Positions 1 through 8,216 of a DNA stretch of 41,076 bases are shown in pieces. The position numbers and the translations under genes are program-made. The stretch is from Xanthomonas melonis (lineage in GTDB: Bacteria > Pseudomonadota > Gammaproteobacteria > Xanthomonadales > Xanthomonadaceae): positions 1 through 41,076 of the forward strand of contig NZ_JAJGQH010000023.1 of the NCBI RefSeq assembly GCF_020783655.1. Direction: 5' to 3'. A model generated the notes under the pieces. It searched no databases and had not been told where the DNA came from. It saw only the letters and a list, made by a program, of their open reading frames with translations. How positions within the stretch are numbered: position 1 is the stretch's first letter; every line of letters begins with the position of its first letter.

Positions 1-78
1 GCCCCATGCCAGCCTCGGACACCAACCTCCCATCTCCAGGATCCACATCACACTGAACAACGTGGTGGGTTTACACAA

Positions 79-1599
79 CTAGGCCGCGCTGGCGGTGCTG
101 AGCGCGCGATCCAGCTTGCGGTAACCGATGGCTTCGGTGAGATGGCCCGTGGCGATCGCGGCACTGTCGTCCAGGTCGGCAATGGTGCGCGCCACCCGCA
201 GGATGCGGTGCATCGAACGCGCGGACAGCTGCAGGTGCTCGATCGCGCGCTCCAGCAGCAGCTGGTCGTCGCCTTGCAGACGGCAGTGGCGGTCGGTCGC
301 GGGCTGGTCGAGCTGTGCGTTGGGCAGGTCGCCACGCGCAAGCTGCCGCTGCCGCGCGGCGACCACGCGGGCACGCACGCTGGCGCTGTCTTCGCCGGGG
401 TTGCCACTGCGCAGCGCCTGCGGTGGCAGGCGCGGGACTTCCACATGCAGGTCGATGCGATCCAGCAGCGGGCCGGAAATGCGGCTGCGGTAGCGGCGGA
501 TGCTGTCGCTGCTGCAGCGGCAACGCGCACTGCCATCCCCCGCCCAGCCGCAGGGACAGGGATTCATGGCTGCGACCAGCTGGAACCGCGCCGGGAAATC
601 CACGCTGCGCGCGGCGCGTGAGATCGTGACCAAACCCGATTCCAGCGGCTCGCGCAGCACTTCCAGGGTCTGCCGTTGCCACTCGGGCAGTTCGTCCAGG
701 AACAGCACGCCGTTGTGCGCCAGCGAGATCTCGCCGGGGCGCGGATGCGTGCCGCCGCCGACCAGGGCGACCGCGCTGGCGGTGTGGTGCGGTGCGCGAT
801 ACGGACGCTGCCGCCAGCGGGCGAGATCCAGCCCGCGACCGCTGACCGAGCCGATGGCAGCGGTCTCCAGCGCTTCGGCATCGCTGGCGTCCGGCAGCAG
901 GCCGGGCAGACGCGAGGCCAGCAAGGTCTTGCCGCAGCCGGGGCTGCCGACCAGTAGCAGGTGGTGACCGCCGGCTGCGGCGATCTCCAGTGCGCGGCGC
1001 GCATGCGGTTGGCCGCGCACGTCGGCCATGTCCGGCAGCGCGCGCGCGCCCGATGCGGGGGCTGCCAGTTCGGCTGCCGGCGCCGGCTGGCTGCCGTTGA
1101 GGGCCGCGCAGACCTCCAGCAGGGTGCGTGCGGTGAACGCCTGGCCATGCCCGGCAATGGCGGCCTCGGCGCCATTGGCCAGCGGCACGATCAGCCGTCG
1201 CCCCGCCTGTGCGGCGGCCAGGGCGGCCGGCAGCACGCCGTCGACGCCACGCAGCTCGCCGGTCAAGGCCAGCTCGCCGAGGAACTCGTACTCGGCCAGC
1301 GCCTGCCGGTCGATCTGCCCGCTGGCGGCCAGGATGCCGAGCGCGATCGGCAGGTCGAACCGACCGCCTTCCTTGGGCAGGTCCGCCGGCGCCAGGTTGA
1401 TGGTGATGCGTCGGGCCGGAAACTCGAACTGCGCGCACAGCAGCGCGGCACGCACCCGTTCGCGCGATTCGCGCACCGCGGCTTCGGGCAGGCCCACGAT
1501 CTGGGTGGAGGGTAGCCCCCCGGAGAGATGCACTTCCACCCGAACCTCAGGCGCGTGCACTCCCACGCGGGCACGGCTGTGCACCAGTGCCAGGCTCAT
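79..1599 (-). CDS. comM: YifB/ComM-type magnesium chelatase-like AAA+ ATPase
   Basis: A 506-residue protein of the YifB/ComM family. ComM homologues are hexameric helicases that promote branch migration during natural transformation; this role is known from the family, not shown here. The N-terminal 170 residues form the Lon-like domain typical of the family. A Walker A motif (GSPGCGKT, residues 218-225) and a Walker B segment (VLFLDE, about 298-303) follow, with the PYRAPHHTAS signature near 267-275 and a C-terminal chelatase-type domain. Length is normal and the gene is intact. It starts 14 nt after the ubiK stop on the same strand, so the two are probably cotranscribed. The stop codon lies near the window edge and nothing else is visible in bases 1-78. 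Family assignment is firm; the transformation role is inference. Confidence 0.93.
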   Translation of the reverse strand: MSLALVHSRARVGVHAPEVRVEVHLSGGLPSTQIVGLPEAAVRESRERVRAALLCAQFEFPARRITINLAPADLPKEGGRFDLPIALGILAASGQIDRQALAEYEFLGELALTGELRGVDGVLPAALAAAQAGRRLIVPLANGAEAAIAGHGQAFTARTLLEVCAALNGSQPAPAAELAAPASGARALPDMADVRGQPHARRALEIAAAGGHHLLLVGSPGCGKTLLASRLPGLLPDASDAEALETAAIGSVSGRGLDLARWRQRPYRAPHHTASAVALVGGGTHPRPGEISLAHNGVLFLDELPEWQRQTLEVLREPLESGLVTISRAARSVDFPARFQLVAAMNPCPCGWAGDGSARCRCSSDSIRRYRSRISGPLLDRIDLHVEVPRLPPQALRSGNPGEDSASVRARVVAARQRQLARGDLPNAQLDQPATDRHCRLQGDDQLLLERAIEHLQLSARSMHRILRVARTIADLDDSAAIATGHLTEAIGYRKLDRALSTASAA

Positions 1600-1613
1600 G
1601 GTGGCGGCTCAGG

Positions 1614-1898
1614 TCAGACGGTGCCGGAATCGGGCGCCGCATTGGGCGGCGCACCGGTTGCGCGTGCTTCCAGCGCGGCCACCGCCTGCTCCAGCGCGTC
1701 GAGCTTTTCGCGCGTGCGTAGCAGTACCGCGCGCTGCACGTCGAATTCTTCGCGGGTGACCAGATCCAGTTTGCCCAGGCCGGCCTGCAAGGCCCCCTTG
1801 AACGTGCTTTGCAGTTCCTCGCGCGACTGGCGCAGGCCTGGCGGCACCAGGTCGCTGAGGCGGCGGGCGAGGTCGTCGAGCTGATTGAAATCGATCAT
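1614..1898 (-). CDS. ubiK: UbiK-type ubiquinone biosynthesis accessory factor (BMFP domain)
   Basis: A 94-residue protein beginning MIDFNQLDDLARRLSDLVP, which matches the BMFP/YqiC family. In enterobacteria UbiK helps assemble the aerobic Ubi complex together with UbiJ. The first half is an amphipathic helix, and residues about 45-80 (REEFDVQRAVLLRTREKLDAL) form a predicted trimeric coiled coil. The tail is low-complexity and rich in Ala and Pro. It lies directly upstream of yifB on the minus strand and is divergent from glnB, with 186 bp between the two start codons. Size and sequence pattern are typical of the family. Confidence 0.88.
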   Translation of the reverse strand: MIDFNQLDDLARRLSDLVPPGLRQSREELQSTFKGALQAGLGKLDLVTREEFDVQRAVLLRTREKLDALEQAVAALEARATGAPPNAAPDSGTV

Positions 1899-2027
1899 GG
1901 TTGTCTCCGCAGGTCCGTGGAAAGCCTAATGCGGGCCGCACACACGGGACATCGGCAAGGCAGTCGGCAGGCGGTAAGAATAGTCCCATTCGGCTGTGGT
2001 CCGGGGTGGTGCAGCCGGCATGGATGA

Positions 2028-2423
<396 letters not shown>

Positions 2424-2427
2424 GGCA

Positions 2428-2451
2428 TCGGCCGGCAGCGCCTTCGGCCGA
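2428..2451 (+). terminator. Hairpin after glnB
   Basis: Inverted repeat TCGGCCG / CGGCCGA (7 bp) around a 10-nt loop, just downstream of the glnB stop. There is no T-run, as is common for terminators in GC-rich xanthomonads. It would make glnB monocistronic. Confidence 0.45.
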
Positions 2452-2691
2452 CATTGCGCCGTTGGTCTTCAGGCGATTGGCCGATTGCTGCGATACCGCG
2501 TCCGTCGTCGCCCGATTGCCACGACGCGGCGCCATGCGCCCATGGTTGCAGCGTGGCGCGATGGTCACGCCTGGGCAGGCGGGATCCGGCCAGCGACGGC
2601 CAATGCAGCCGCGAGATGGTGCGCGGGGCGCAACGTCATCCGAGCAGCTGGTCCGCGACGGGCCGAGCGGTGCCGCGCTACGTGCGCACTC

Positions 2692-2707
2692 ATACCATTT
2701 CAATACC
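2692..2707 (+). promoter_or_regulatory. Distal ATACC direct repeat upstream of GH84 gene
   Basis: The sequence ATACCATTTCAATACC carries two ATACC pentamers whose starts are 11 bp apart, close to one helical turn. It resembles the proximal element at 2849-2864. The repeats are direct, so the site could bind a tandem-oriented dimer or monomers on one DNA face. Assignment as an operator is inference. Confidence 0.4.
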
Positions 2708-2848
2708 GCAGATAGGATCCGGCATCTGAGGCCGGCATCGACGCAGGCGTCATGCCGCGATTCAGCATGTGGCTGAGCTTTAGGTCTAGATATCCCCGTG
2801 GCCGGGCCCGCTTGTCGCCACACGACGACTTGCCTACTCTAGGGCCTA

Positions 2849-2864
2849 ATACCAATTAAATACC
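2849..2864 (+). promoter_or_regulatory. Proximal ATACC direct repeat overlapping the GH84 leader
   Basis: ATACCAATTAAATACC has the same ATACC-N6-ATACC layout as the element at 2692, and ends immediately before the GGAG ribosome-binding site. A bound protein here would block transcription or initiation. GlcNAc-related genes of xanthomonads are known to use GntR- and LacI-type operators. Whether this is one of them is not shown. Confidence 0.45.
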
Positions 2865-2874
2865 GGAGTTCGGG

Positions 2875-4839
2875 ATGAAGCGACGCGATAGGAAGTCGGG
2901 CCTGCGCCCGCTCTCGGTCTGGCTGGCAGCGGGCCTGGCAGCGGCGACAGTCCCCGCACTGGCGCAGCCGGTCACCCAACCGGCGATCTTCCCCACGCCG
3001 GTCTCGATCATGCTGGAGGGCGGCACGGTCACGCTGGGTCAGTCGGTGGTACTGGTGGTGGCGCCGGGCGCAGATCCGGAGTCCGTCGCGTTGGTACGCC
3101 GCATCCTGGGGACGGCCGGCGTGACCAGGATCGCCACCGCAGCGCGCCTGCCAGCCACGTTCGACCGCCCGCACATCGTGATCGGCACCGGCGATGCGGC
3201 AGTGGTGCGCGAGGCGCTGGCGCGCAGCAAGGCCACCCAGGACACGCACAGCGAGGGCTATACCCTGACCAGCGCGGCGCTCGGCAGCGGGTTGATCACG
3301 CTGGCCGGCCACGATGGCGATGGGCTGTTCCATGCGGCGCAGACCCTGCGTCAGCTGGTCGAGCGGCCGGCGATCCCGACGCTCACGATCCAGGACCACC
3401 CGGCCATGCCCATCCGCGGCACGATCGAGGGCTTCTACGGCGCGCCATGGTCGATGAGCGATCGCAGCAAGCATATCGAGTTCCTGGCGCGCACCAAGGC
3501 CAATACCTACATCTACAGCCCCAAGGACGACCCGTATGCGCGCGACCGCTGGCGCGAGCCGTATCCGAAGGCGACCTTGCAGGCACTGGGCAAGCTGGCG
3601 GCCAGTGCCAAGCGCAATCACGTCGATTTCGTCTATGCGATCTCGCCGGGGCCGACGGTGTGCTTCTCCGATCCGTCAGATGCCAAGGCGCTGCTGCGCA
3701 AGTTCGACGCGTTCCGCGCGCTGGGCGTGCGCAGTTTCTACGTGGCGCTGGACGATATCGAATACACCAAATGGAACTGCGAGCGCGACAAGGCCACCTT
3801 CGGTGCATCCGGCGCGCAGGCGGCTGGCGTCGCGCAATCGTATCTGCTCAATCTGGTGCAGGCCGATCTGGTCGCGCGCCACGATGCGGCGTCTGAATTG
3901 ATCATGGTGCCTACCGAATACTTCGATGCCAAGGAGAGCCCCTACAAGGAAGCGTTGCGCAAACACCTGGATCCGAAGATCGTGGTGCAATGGACCGGCA
4001 CCGACGTGGTGCCGCCGGCCATCTCCATCCCGGATGCGCGTGCGGCCACCAAGGCGTTCGGTCGCAAGACGCTGTTGTGGGACAACTACCCGGTCAACGA
4101 TTTCGAAACCTCGGCCGGGCGCCTGCTGATGGCGCCGTACGCGCGGCGCGAGGCCGGCCTGTCGGCCGAGTTGTCGGGCATCGTCTCCAACCCGATGAAC
4201 CAGGAAGTGCCCAGCCGGGTCGCGGTGATGGGCCTGACCGCGTTCGCCTGGAACGACAAAGGCTACGACACGCAGCGCACCTGGCATGCGGCGGCGCGCG
4301 ATCTGGCCGGCGGCGATGCGCGTGTCACTGCCGCATTGCTGACCTTCTTCGATACCCAGCACCTGGCACCGACCTTCGGCAGCCAGCCATGGCAGGAGCA
4401 GGCACCGCGGCTGAAGGCGGTACTCGACCATGTGCGCGAAGCGATCGCGCTGGGCGATGCCCCAGCGCGCACGCAGGCGCTTGCCGAGTTGGCGCGCACT
4501 GCCGAGGAGCTGGTGGCCGCCCCGCAACTCATCCGCGACGGCGTGGCCGACAAGGGCTTTGCGGAACAGTCGCGCCCGTGGCTGGAGGCGATGGAGGGCT
4601 GGGGCCGCGCGCTGCGGCAGACTGCGGCCGGCCTGGAGGCGGCCAACCGTGGCAGTACCGAGGCGCCGGCATTGTTTGCCGATGCGGCCGCATCCGCGAC
4701 CAAGGCGGCAGCGATCCCCTCGATTCCCGGCGCTACGCGTTTCGGCGGGCCGGTCAAGATCGCTGACGGTGTGCTGGATCGGTTCGTGGCCGAAGCGCCG
4801 CACCTGATCGCCTATCGCGCGCCAGCGACGACGCCGTAG
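2875..4839 (+). CDS. Exported GH84 beta-N-acetylglucosaminidase
   Basis: A 654-residue glycoside hydrolase family 84 enzyme. This family removes GlcNAc from beta-linked conjugates by substrate-assisted catalysis (bacterial NagJ-type enzymes, human O-GlcNAcase). Residues 1-30 form a signal peptide with a charged start (MKRRDRK), a hydrophobic core and an ALAQP-type cleavage site. An N-terminal alpha/beta domain spans roughly 35-165. The TIM barrel starts at the GH84 hallmark RGTIEGFYGAPWS and contains YSPKDDPYARDRW. The catalytic aspartate pair is Asp293-Asp294 in FYVALDDIEY. A helical C-terminal region follows. The start ATG has GGAG 6 nt upstream. The gene appears monocistronic, flanked by ATACC repeats and a downstream hairpin. 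The natural substrate (plant or fungal glycoconjugate, chitooligosaccharide or muropeptide) is unknown. Confidence 0.92.
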   Translation: MKRRDRKSGLRPLSVWLAAGLAAATVPALAQPVTQPAIFPTPVSIMLEGGTVTLGQSVVLVVAPGADPESVALVRRILGTAGVTRIATAARLPATFDRPHIVIGTGDAAVVREALARSKATQDTHSEGYTLTSAALGSGLITLAGHDGDGLFHAAQTLRQLVERPAIPTLTIQDHPAMPIRGTIEGFYGAPWSMSDRSKHIEFLARTKANTYIYSPKDDPYARDRWREPYPKATLQALGKLAASAKRNHVDFVYAISPGPTVCFSDPSDAKALLRKFDAFRALGVRSFYVALDDIEYTKWNCERDKATFGASGAQAAGVAQSYLLNLVQADLVARHDAASELIMVPTEYFDAKESPYKEALRKHLDPKIVVQWTGTDVVPPAISIPDARAATKAFGRKTLLWDNYPVNDFETSAGRLLMAPYARREAGLSAELSGIVSNPMNQEVPSRVAVMGLTAFAWNDKGYDTQRTWHAAARDLAGGDARVTAALLTFFDTQHLAPTFGSQPWQEQAPRLKAVLDHVREAIALGDAPARTQALAELARTAEELVAAPQLIRDGVADKGFAEQSRPWLEAMEGWGRALRQTAAGLEAANRGSTEAPALFADAAASATKAAAIPSIPGATRFGGPVKIADGVLDRFVAEAPHLIAYRAPATTP

Positions 4840-4861
4840 CGGCATGCTGCGTTGATGGAAT

Positions 4862-4891
4862 ACCGGTGCCTGTTCTCTGGCAGGCACCGGT
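4862..4891 (+). terminator. Hairpin after GH84 gene
   Basis: A perfect 11-bp inverted repeat (ACCGGTGCCTG / CAGGCACCGGT) encloses an 8-nt loop, 22 nt after the GH84 stop. There is no T-tract. It also lies downstream of the convergent kinase-like gene and could serve both. Confidence 0.55.
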
Positions 4892-5079
4892 GACGCTGAT
4901 GCATCGCGCCTGAGGCAGTCGTACACCGCGGCCATTCGCTGCCCACGCCGTACACCCGGCCTGGCGCGGCACTGCGTGCTGTTTCATCACTGCTGGGCGC
5001 GATGCCGGCCGGGCGTTGCACCGTCCTGTGAAAGATCGCCTGGCCACGCCGCCGGCGCGTCTTGCATACATCGCGCAGA

Positions 5080-5766
5080 TCAGTAGCGCGAATCCGCCTG
5101 ATGCGCCGGCTGAGCCTCGCGCTTGAGACGGCGATACAGCCGCTTCCATCCAGCGCGGATAGCGCGCACCCAGCCCGGTTCGGCGCTGCGCGCGGCTTCG
5201 TCGGCGGTGGGTGCGATGCCGGCCAGGCGCTGGCGCATCTTCTGGAAATTGGCCACGTCGCTGCGCTGCAGCTGCCGGGCCAGAAGGCCGCGCCGCAGCC
5301 AGCGCGGAAATCGCCACGCCGAGGTGAAATCGATCAGGACCGGCACGCCGGCACTGACCACCACGTTGGTGCCATGCAGATCGTTATGGGTGATGCCGAA
5401 ACCGTGCAGGCGGCGCAACGCCTGCTGCAACTGCTGGAACACCTCCTGGCCCACCACGGCACTGGCGCTGAGCGTGTCGCCGGGAATGAACTCCATGCCC
5501 AACGCCAGACCGCCCAGGGTGCCGAGCAACGCGGGCGCATGCCGCCACCCGTGCAGCCGGCGCAGCATGCCGGCTTCGTGGCGCACCATCAGCCGTGCGA
5601 TCGGCGCCAGCAGGGTGCGGCGATAGCGGGTGTAGTCCTTGACCACCGCCAGTTGCCCATCCACGTGGGTGCGATAGACATCGGGTTCGAGCAGCCGGGT
5701 GCCCTGCTTGAGCAGGACGGGAGCGACGAGGTGCAGGCTGGAAGCGTCCAGCGGCCGGTGGTGCAT
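5080..5766 (-). CDS. Small kinase-fold protein (lipopolysaccharide kinase/RIO-like)
   Basis: A 228-residue protein with a minimal protein-kinase fold. Visible elements are the ATP-binding lysine Lys43 (QLAVVKDY), a helix-C glutamate candidate Glu64, the catalytic loop H127-N-D129-LHGTN134 and the metal-binding Asp146 in VLIDFTSA, where DFT replaces the usual DFG. There is no glycine-rich loop of the classic type. This layout is seen in the WaaP/KdkA, InaA and RIO-like families, which phosphorylate sugars, lipids or proteins. The C-terminal 60 residues are very basic (RRLKREAQPAH), perhaps for membrane or nucleic-acid contact. No transmembrane segment is seen. The gene is alone on the minus strand. 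The substrate is unknown, and a specific LPS kinase call would be overreach. Confidence 0.75.
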   Translation of the reverse strand: MHHRPLDASSLHLVAPVLLKQGTRLLEPDVYRTHVDGQLAVVKDYTRYRRTLLAPIARLMVRHEAGMLRRLHGWRHAPALLGTLGGLALGMEFIPGDTLSASAVVGQEVFQQLQQALRRLHGFGITHNDLHGTNVVVSAGVPVLIDFTSAWRFPRWLRRGLLARQLQRSDVANFQKMRQRLAGIAPTADEAARSAEPGWVRAIRAGWKRLYRRLKREAQPAHQADSRY

Positions 5767-6300
5767 GGCAGTTCTCCGGACGCTGGCGGCGCGGAGGTGT
5801 CACGCGTTACGCAGGTCCACGGTGATCGCTTGGGATCGGGATTGCGCAATTTTAAAACTTGGCGGTATTGAAATTACATTTGTTTAACAAATGAAGTATT
5901 CTGGATGTGGAACGGCTTTATCGATCAATGGCTTGGATCGGTTCTGCGTGTAGGGCTGCTCGGCGGGCCAGGCAGGTGCCCGGCGGTAGAGGTCGGCTGG
6001 TGTCGCGGTAGATGGTCGATCAGGCGCGCATAGAGCGGTTCCCGTGTATCTGCGGACATCACACCTCTTCTTGACAGGCATTGAGACTCCAGACACTGTG
6101 CGCGCTGCGGTCAGGGGGCTGCATCACGCGCGGAGGGCTGTGGCCATGAAGGCCTGGCTGCGCCAGTGTCATCGGCGACACCGCGTGCTGCGGGGACGCC
6201 CCCACGAGACGACGGCAACTGCGCCACTTCCCGACGCCCGTCAGGTTCGCCTGCGTGCGCAAGGATGCGGAACGATGGACGACTACTCAGGGGAAACGTG
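5767..6300. other. Non-coding divergent region with AT-rich core
   Basis: This 534-bp gap lies between the kinase-like gene (minus) and the outer-membrane protein gene (plus). Short open frames exist on both strands but show no family resemblance and no clear ribosome-binding sites. Bases 5848-5905 are strikingly AT-rich for this genome and hold a perfect 17-nt palindrome. A 13-mer shared with the GH84 upstream region (GCGGTATTGAAAT, 5862-5874) lies just beside it. The region is best read as regulatory. Confidence 0.5.
5877..5893. promoter_or_regulatory. Perfect palindrome CATTTGTTTAACAAATG
   Basis: Eight-bp arms around a single central T form a perfect palindrome in an AT-rich island, 110 bp upstream of the kinase-like gene and about 410 bp upstream of the outer-membrane protein gene. 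Size and symmetry suit a dimeric repressor operator. Which regulator and which gene are unknown. Confidence 0.4.
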
Positions 6301-7092
6301 ATGAAAAGGACTGCAACACTGCTATTGGCCTGCACGGCGCTTGGCGCCACGGCACAGGCCTCGGCGCAATCGCTTTCGCGCGGGTGGGATAGCTACCGCC
6401 AGCAGCAAAAGCAGCAGGCAAGCCAACAGAGTGCTGCCGCGCCGACGGTTCCGGCATCGACCACCACGCCGACCGCTACTGCCACGGCCCCAGCCGGGAG
6501 TGACGGGGGTGCATCCGGCGAGAGCGGCGGATTCACTACGGTGACGGCGCAAACACCCCCAGTGGCATCGTCGCCTGCGCCCGCCTACGCGGCAGCGACC
6601 CCGCGCGAAGAATCCCGCATCGACAGCGGTGCCTTCATCAGCGTGCAGCGCGGTAGAGCCGAGGTGTTCGATGGCTACAAGCAGGACATGCTCGGTCTAA
6701 GCGCAGGTTATCGCTGGCGCGCAGGCTCGGTGACCCTCATCGGACTGGAAGCATCGCTCGGTCGTCTGGACCGCGGCGAAAGCACGGACGATATCTTTAT
6801 CCCGGCCGTGAAGTTTGGCGGCCTTGGTGGCACGGCGCGCTTCAACTTTGGTGATAGCCCGCTGTTTGCGATGGTGCGGCTTGGATCCTGGTACGCCGAT
6901 GTCGCAGAGGCGAGCGAGGAAATCTACGGCGGCTACGCAGGCGTCGGCCTGGGCGTGGACCTGGGCAAATACGCCAGCGTGAGCGTGATGTACACGAACT
7001 ATGTGTATGCCAACGATTACTACGACTATGGCGAAGACATCACCATCAATCGCGCCGAGGTGCTGAACGTGGGTGCCGAAGTCCGCTTCTGA
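6301..7092 (+). CDS. Outer-membrane beta-barrel protein
   Basis: A 263-residue exported protein. The start at MKRTATLLL is chosen because it gives a clear signal peptide (cleavage near TAQASAQS) and has AGGGGA a few bases upstream; the frame is open further upstream but that part looks non-coding. After the signal come a Gln-rich stretch (RQQQKQQASQQ) and a Thr/Pro/Ala/Gly-rich linker (about residues 40-95). Residues about 105-263 form a small barrel of alternating hydrophobic strands ending in GAEVRF, with the terminal Phe expected of outer-membrane proteins. It resembles the OmpA-like/Ax21-like small porin folds of xanthomonads, but membership cannot be proved by eye. The low-complexity linker between signal and barrel is unusual for such a small barrel. 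A strong bidirectional terminator follows. Confidence 0.75.
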   Translation: MKRTATLLLACTALGATAQASAQSLSRGWDSYRQQQKQQASQQSAAAPTVPASTTTPTATATAPAGSDGGASGESGGFTTVTAQTPPVASSPAPAYAAATPREESRIDSGAFISVQRGRAEVFDGYKQDMLGLSAGYRWRAGSVTLIGLEASLGRLDRGESTDDIFIPAVKFGGLGGTARFNFGDSPLFAMVRLGSWYADVAEASEEIYGGYAGVGLGVDLGKYASVSVMYTNYVYANDYYDYGEDITINRAEVLNVGAEVRF

Positions 7093-7118
7093 CCGGCGAC
7101 ACGGAATCGTGGATGCAG

Positions 7119-7150
7119 CAACGGGGCGGATGGCAACATCCGCCCCGTTG
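7119..7150. terminator. Bidirectional hairpin between the OMP gene and speE
   Basis: A 14-bp perfect stem (CAACGGGGCGGATG / CATCCGCCCCGTTG) closed by a GCAA tetraloop sits between two convergent genes. It is 26 nt past the outer-membrane protein stop and 41 nt past the speE stop. Confidence 0.8.
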
Positions 7151-7191
7151 TGGTTCGAGCACTCCAGGCGCCTTGCAGCGCCGGTTCGTGC

Positions 7192-8049
7192 TTACTCGCC
7201 CAGCGCCTTGGCCACGAACGGCGGCGCCACCAGCACGCCGGTGTGCAGATGGGCGGTGTAGTACAGGGTGTCGAAGCCCTTGGACTGTGCATCGGCCTGG
7301 CGGAAGGCGAAATCGGCGCCTGCCTGCTTGCTGGTCATGGTCACGCTCCACCAGCCGGTGGGGTAGCACGGCTGCGGGAACGGCAGGGTCTTGAACGACT
7401 GGAAGCCGGCCTTGCCCATCTCGGTACGCATTTCGTTGATCAGGTCCAGCAGCGCCAGCGGCGACTCGGACTGTTGCACCAGGATGCCGTCGTCCTTCAA
7501 CGCCTTGAAGCAGCTTTCGTAGAACGCCTTGTTGAACAGGCCTTCGGCCGGGCCGACCGGGTCGGTGGAATCGACGATCACGATATCCACGCTGCCGGCC
7601 GGGCAATTGGCCATGTAGGCCACGCCGTCGTCGAACAGCAGTTCGGCGCGCGCATCGTGGTTGGCATCGCACAGCTCGGGGAAGTACTTCTCCGACATGC
7701 GAGTGACCTGCTCGTCGATGTCGCACTGGGTGGCGCTTTCCACGCCCGGGTGCTTGAGCACCTCGCGCAGCGTGCCGCAGTCGCCGCCGCCGATGATCAC
7801 CACGCGCTTGGGCGCGGGATGGGTGAACAGCGCCGGGTGGCTGATCATCTCGTGGTAGAAGAAGTTGTCGCGGCTGGTCAGCATCACCGCGCCGTCGATG
7901 AGCATCAGCTTGCCCCAGTCGGTGGTCTGGTAGATCTCGATCTTCTGGAACGGGGACTGCACCTCGTCCAGCTTGCCGCTGATGCGAAAGCCGATGGCCG
8001 AGCCGGTCGGCTGGAAGTGTTCGATGTACCAGTTGTCGTTGCTGCTCAT
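7192..8049 (-). CDS. speE: Spermidine synthase
   Basis: A 285-residue aminopropyltransferase that moves the propylamine group of decarboxylated S-adenosylmethionine to putrescine, giving spermidine. The N-terminal beta-sheet contains the typical KIEIYQTTDWGKLMLIDG. The cosubstrate site is VVIIGGGDCGTLREVLKH. The catalytic loop is DSTDPVGPAEGLF, and QPCYPTGWW is the conserved late motif. Length equals that of other bacterial SpeE proteins. It is divergent from speA, which makes agmatine, the precursor of putrescine. The two genes share a 235-bp control region, and the speE leader contains a dispersed hairpin repeat. No speD (SAM decarboxylase) is present in the window, so the dcSAM supply must come from elsewhere. 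Confidence 0.96.
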   Translation of the reverse strand: MSSNDNWYIEHFQPTGSAIGFRISGKLDEVQSPFQKIEIYQTTDWGKLMLIDGAVMLTSRDNFFYHEMISHPALFTHPAPKRVVIIGGGDCGTLREVLKHPGVESATQCDIDEQVTRMSEKYFPELCDANHDARAELLFDDGVAYMANCPAGSVDIVIVDSTDPVGPAEGLFNKAFYESCFKALKDDGILVQQSESPLALLDLINEMRTEMGKAGFQSFKTLPFPQPCYPTGWWSVTMTSKQAGADFAFRQADAQSKGFDTLYYTAHLHTGVLVAPPFVAKALGE

Positions 8050-8082
8050 GCGGACGTCCTAAACTAAAAGAAGCGGGCGGTT

Positions 8083-8136
8083 CCTTCTCCCGGCGGGAGA
8101 AGGTGGCGCGTAGCGCCGGATGAGGGTCGGGCGCAG
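8083..8136. repeat. Dispersed xanthomonad hairpin repeat in the speE leader
   Basis: Two adjacent hairpins, CCTTCTCCCG / CGGGAGAAGG (8083-8103) and GGCGC-gta-GCGCC (8105-8117), are followed by CGGATGAGGGTCGGGCG. From memory this composite is a common intergenic repeat in Xanthomonas and relatives; no genome comparison was made. Only one copy is seen in this window. It sits within the probable 5' untranslated region of speE. Confidence 0.6.
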
Positions 8137-8216
8137 CCCCGTGCAGCCAAACTGCGCAGCGGCTGACCCTTGCCCGGCCCCGATCCGACCAGGAGCGGGG
8201 CGTGAAGTCGGCGCGG

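Larger units (their letters stand above)
2452..2874. other. Intergenic region between glnB and the GH84 gene
   Basis: No convincing gene was found. The long open frame that reads through from glnB has no family resemblance and matches no known protein pattern. The only structure seen is two ATACC direct-repeat elements, annotated separately, and the ribosome-binding site GGAG at 2865-2868, placed 6 nt before the GH84 start. Confidence 0.6.

Noticed and set aside
5884..6301. Small open frames in the divergent gap
   Set aside because: No family resemblance, no ribosome-binding site, and the shared motifs point to regulation.
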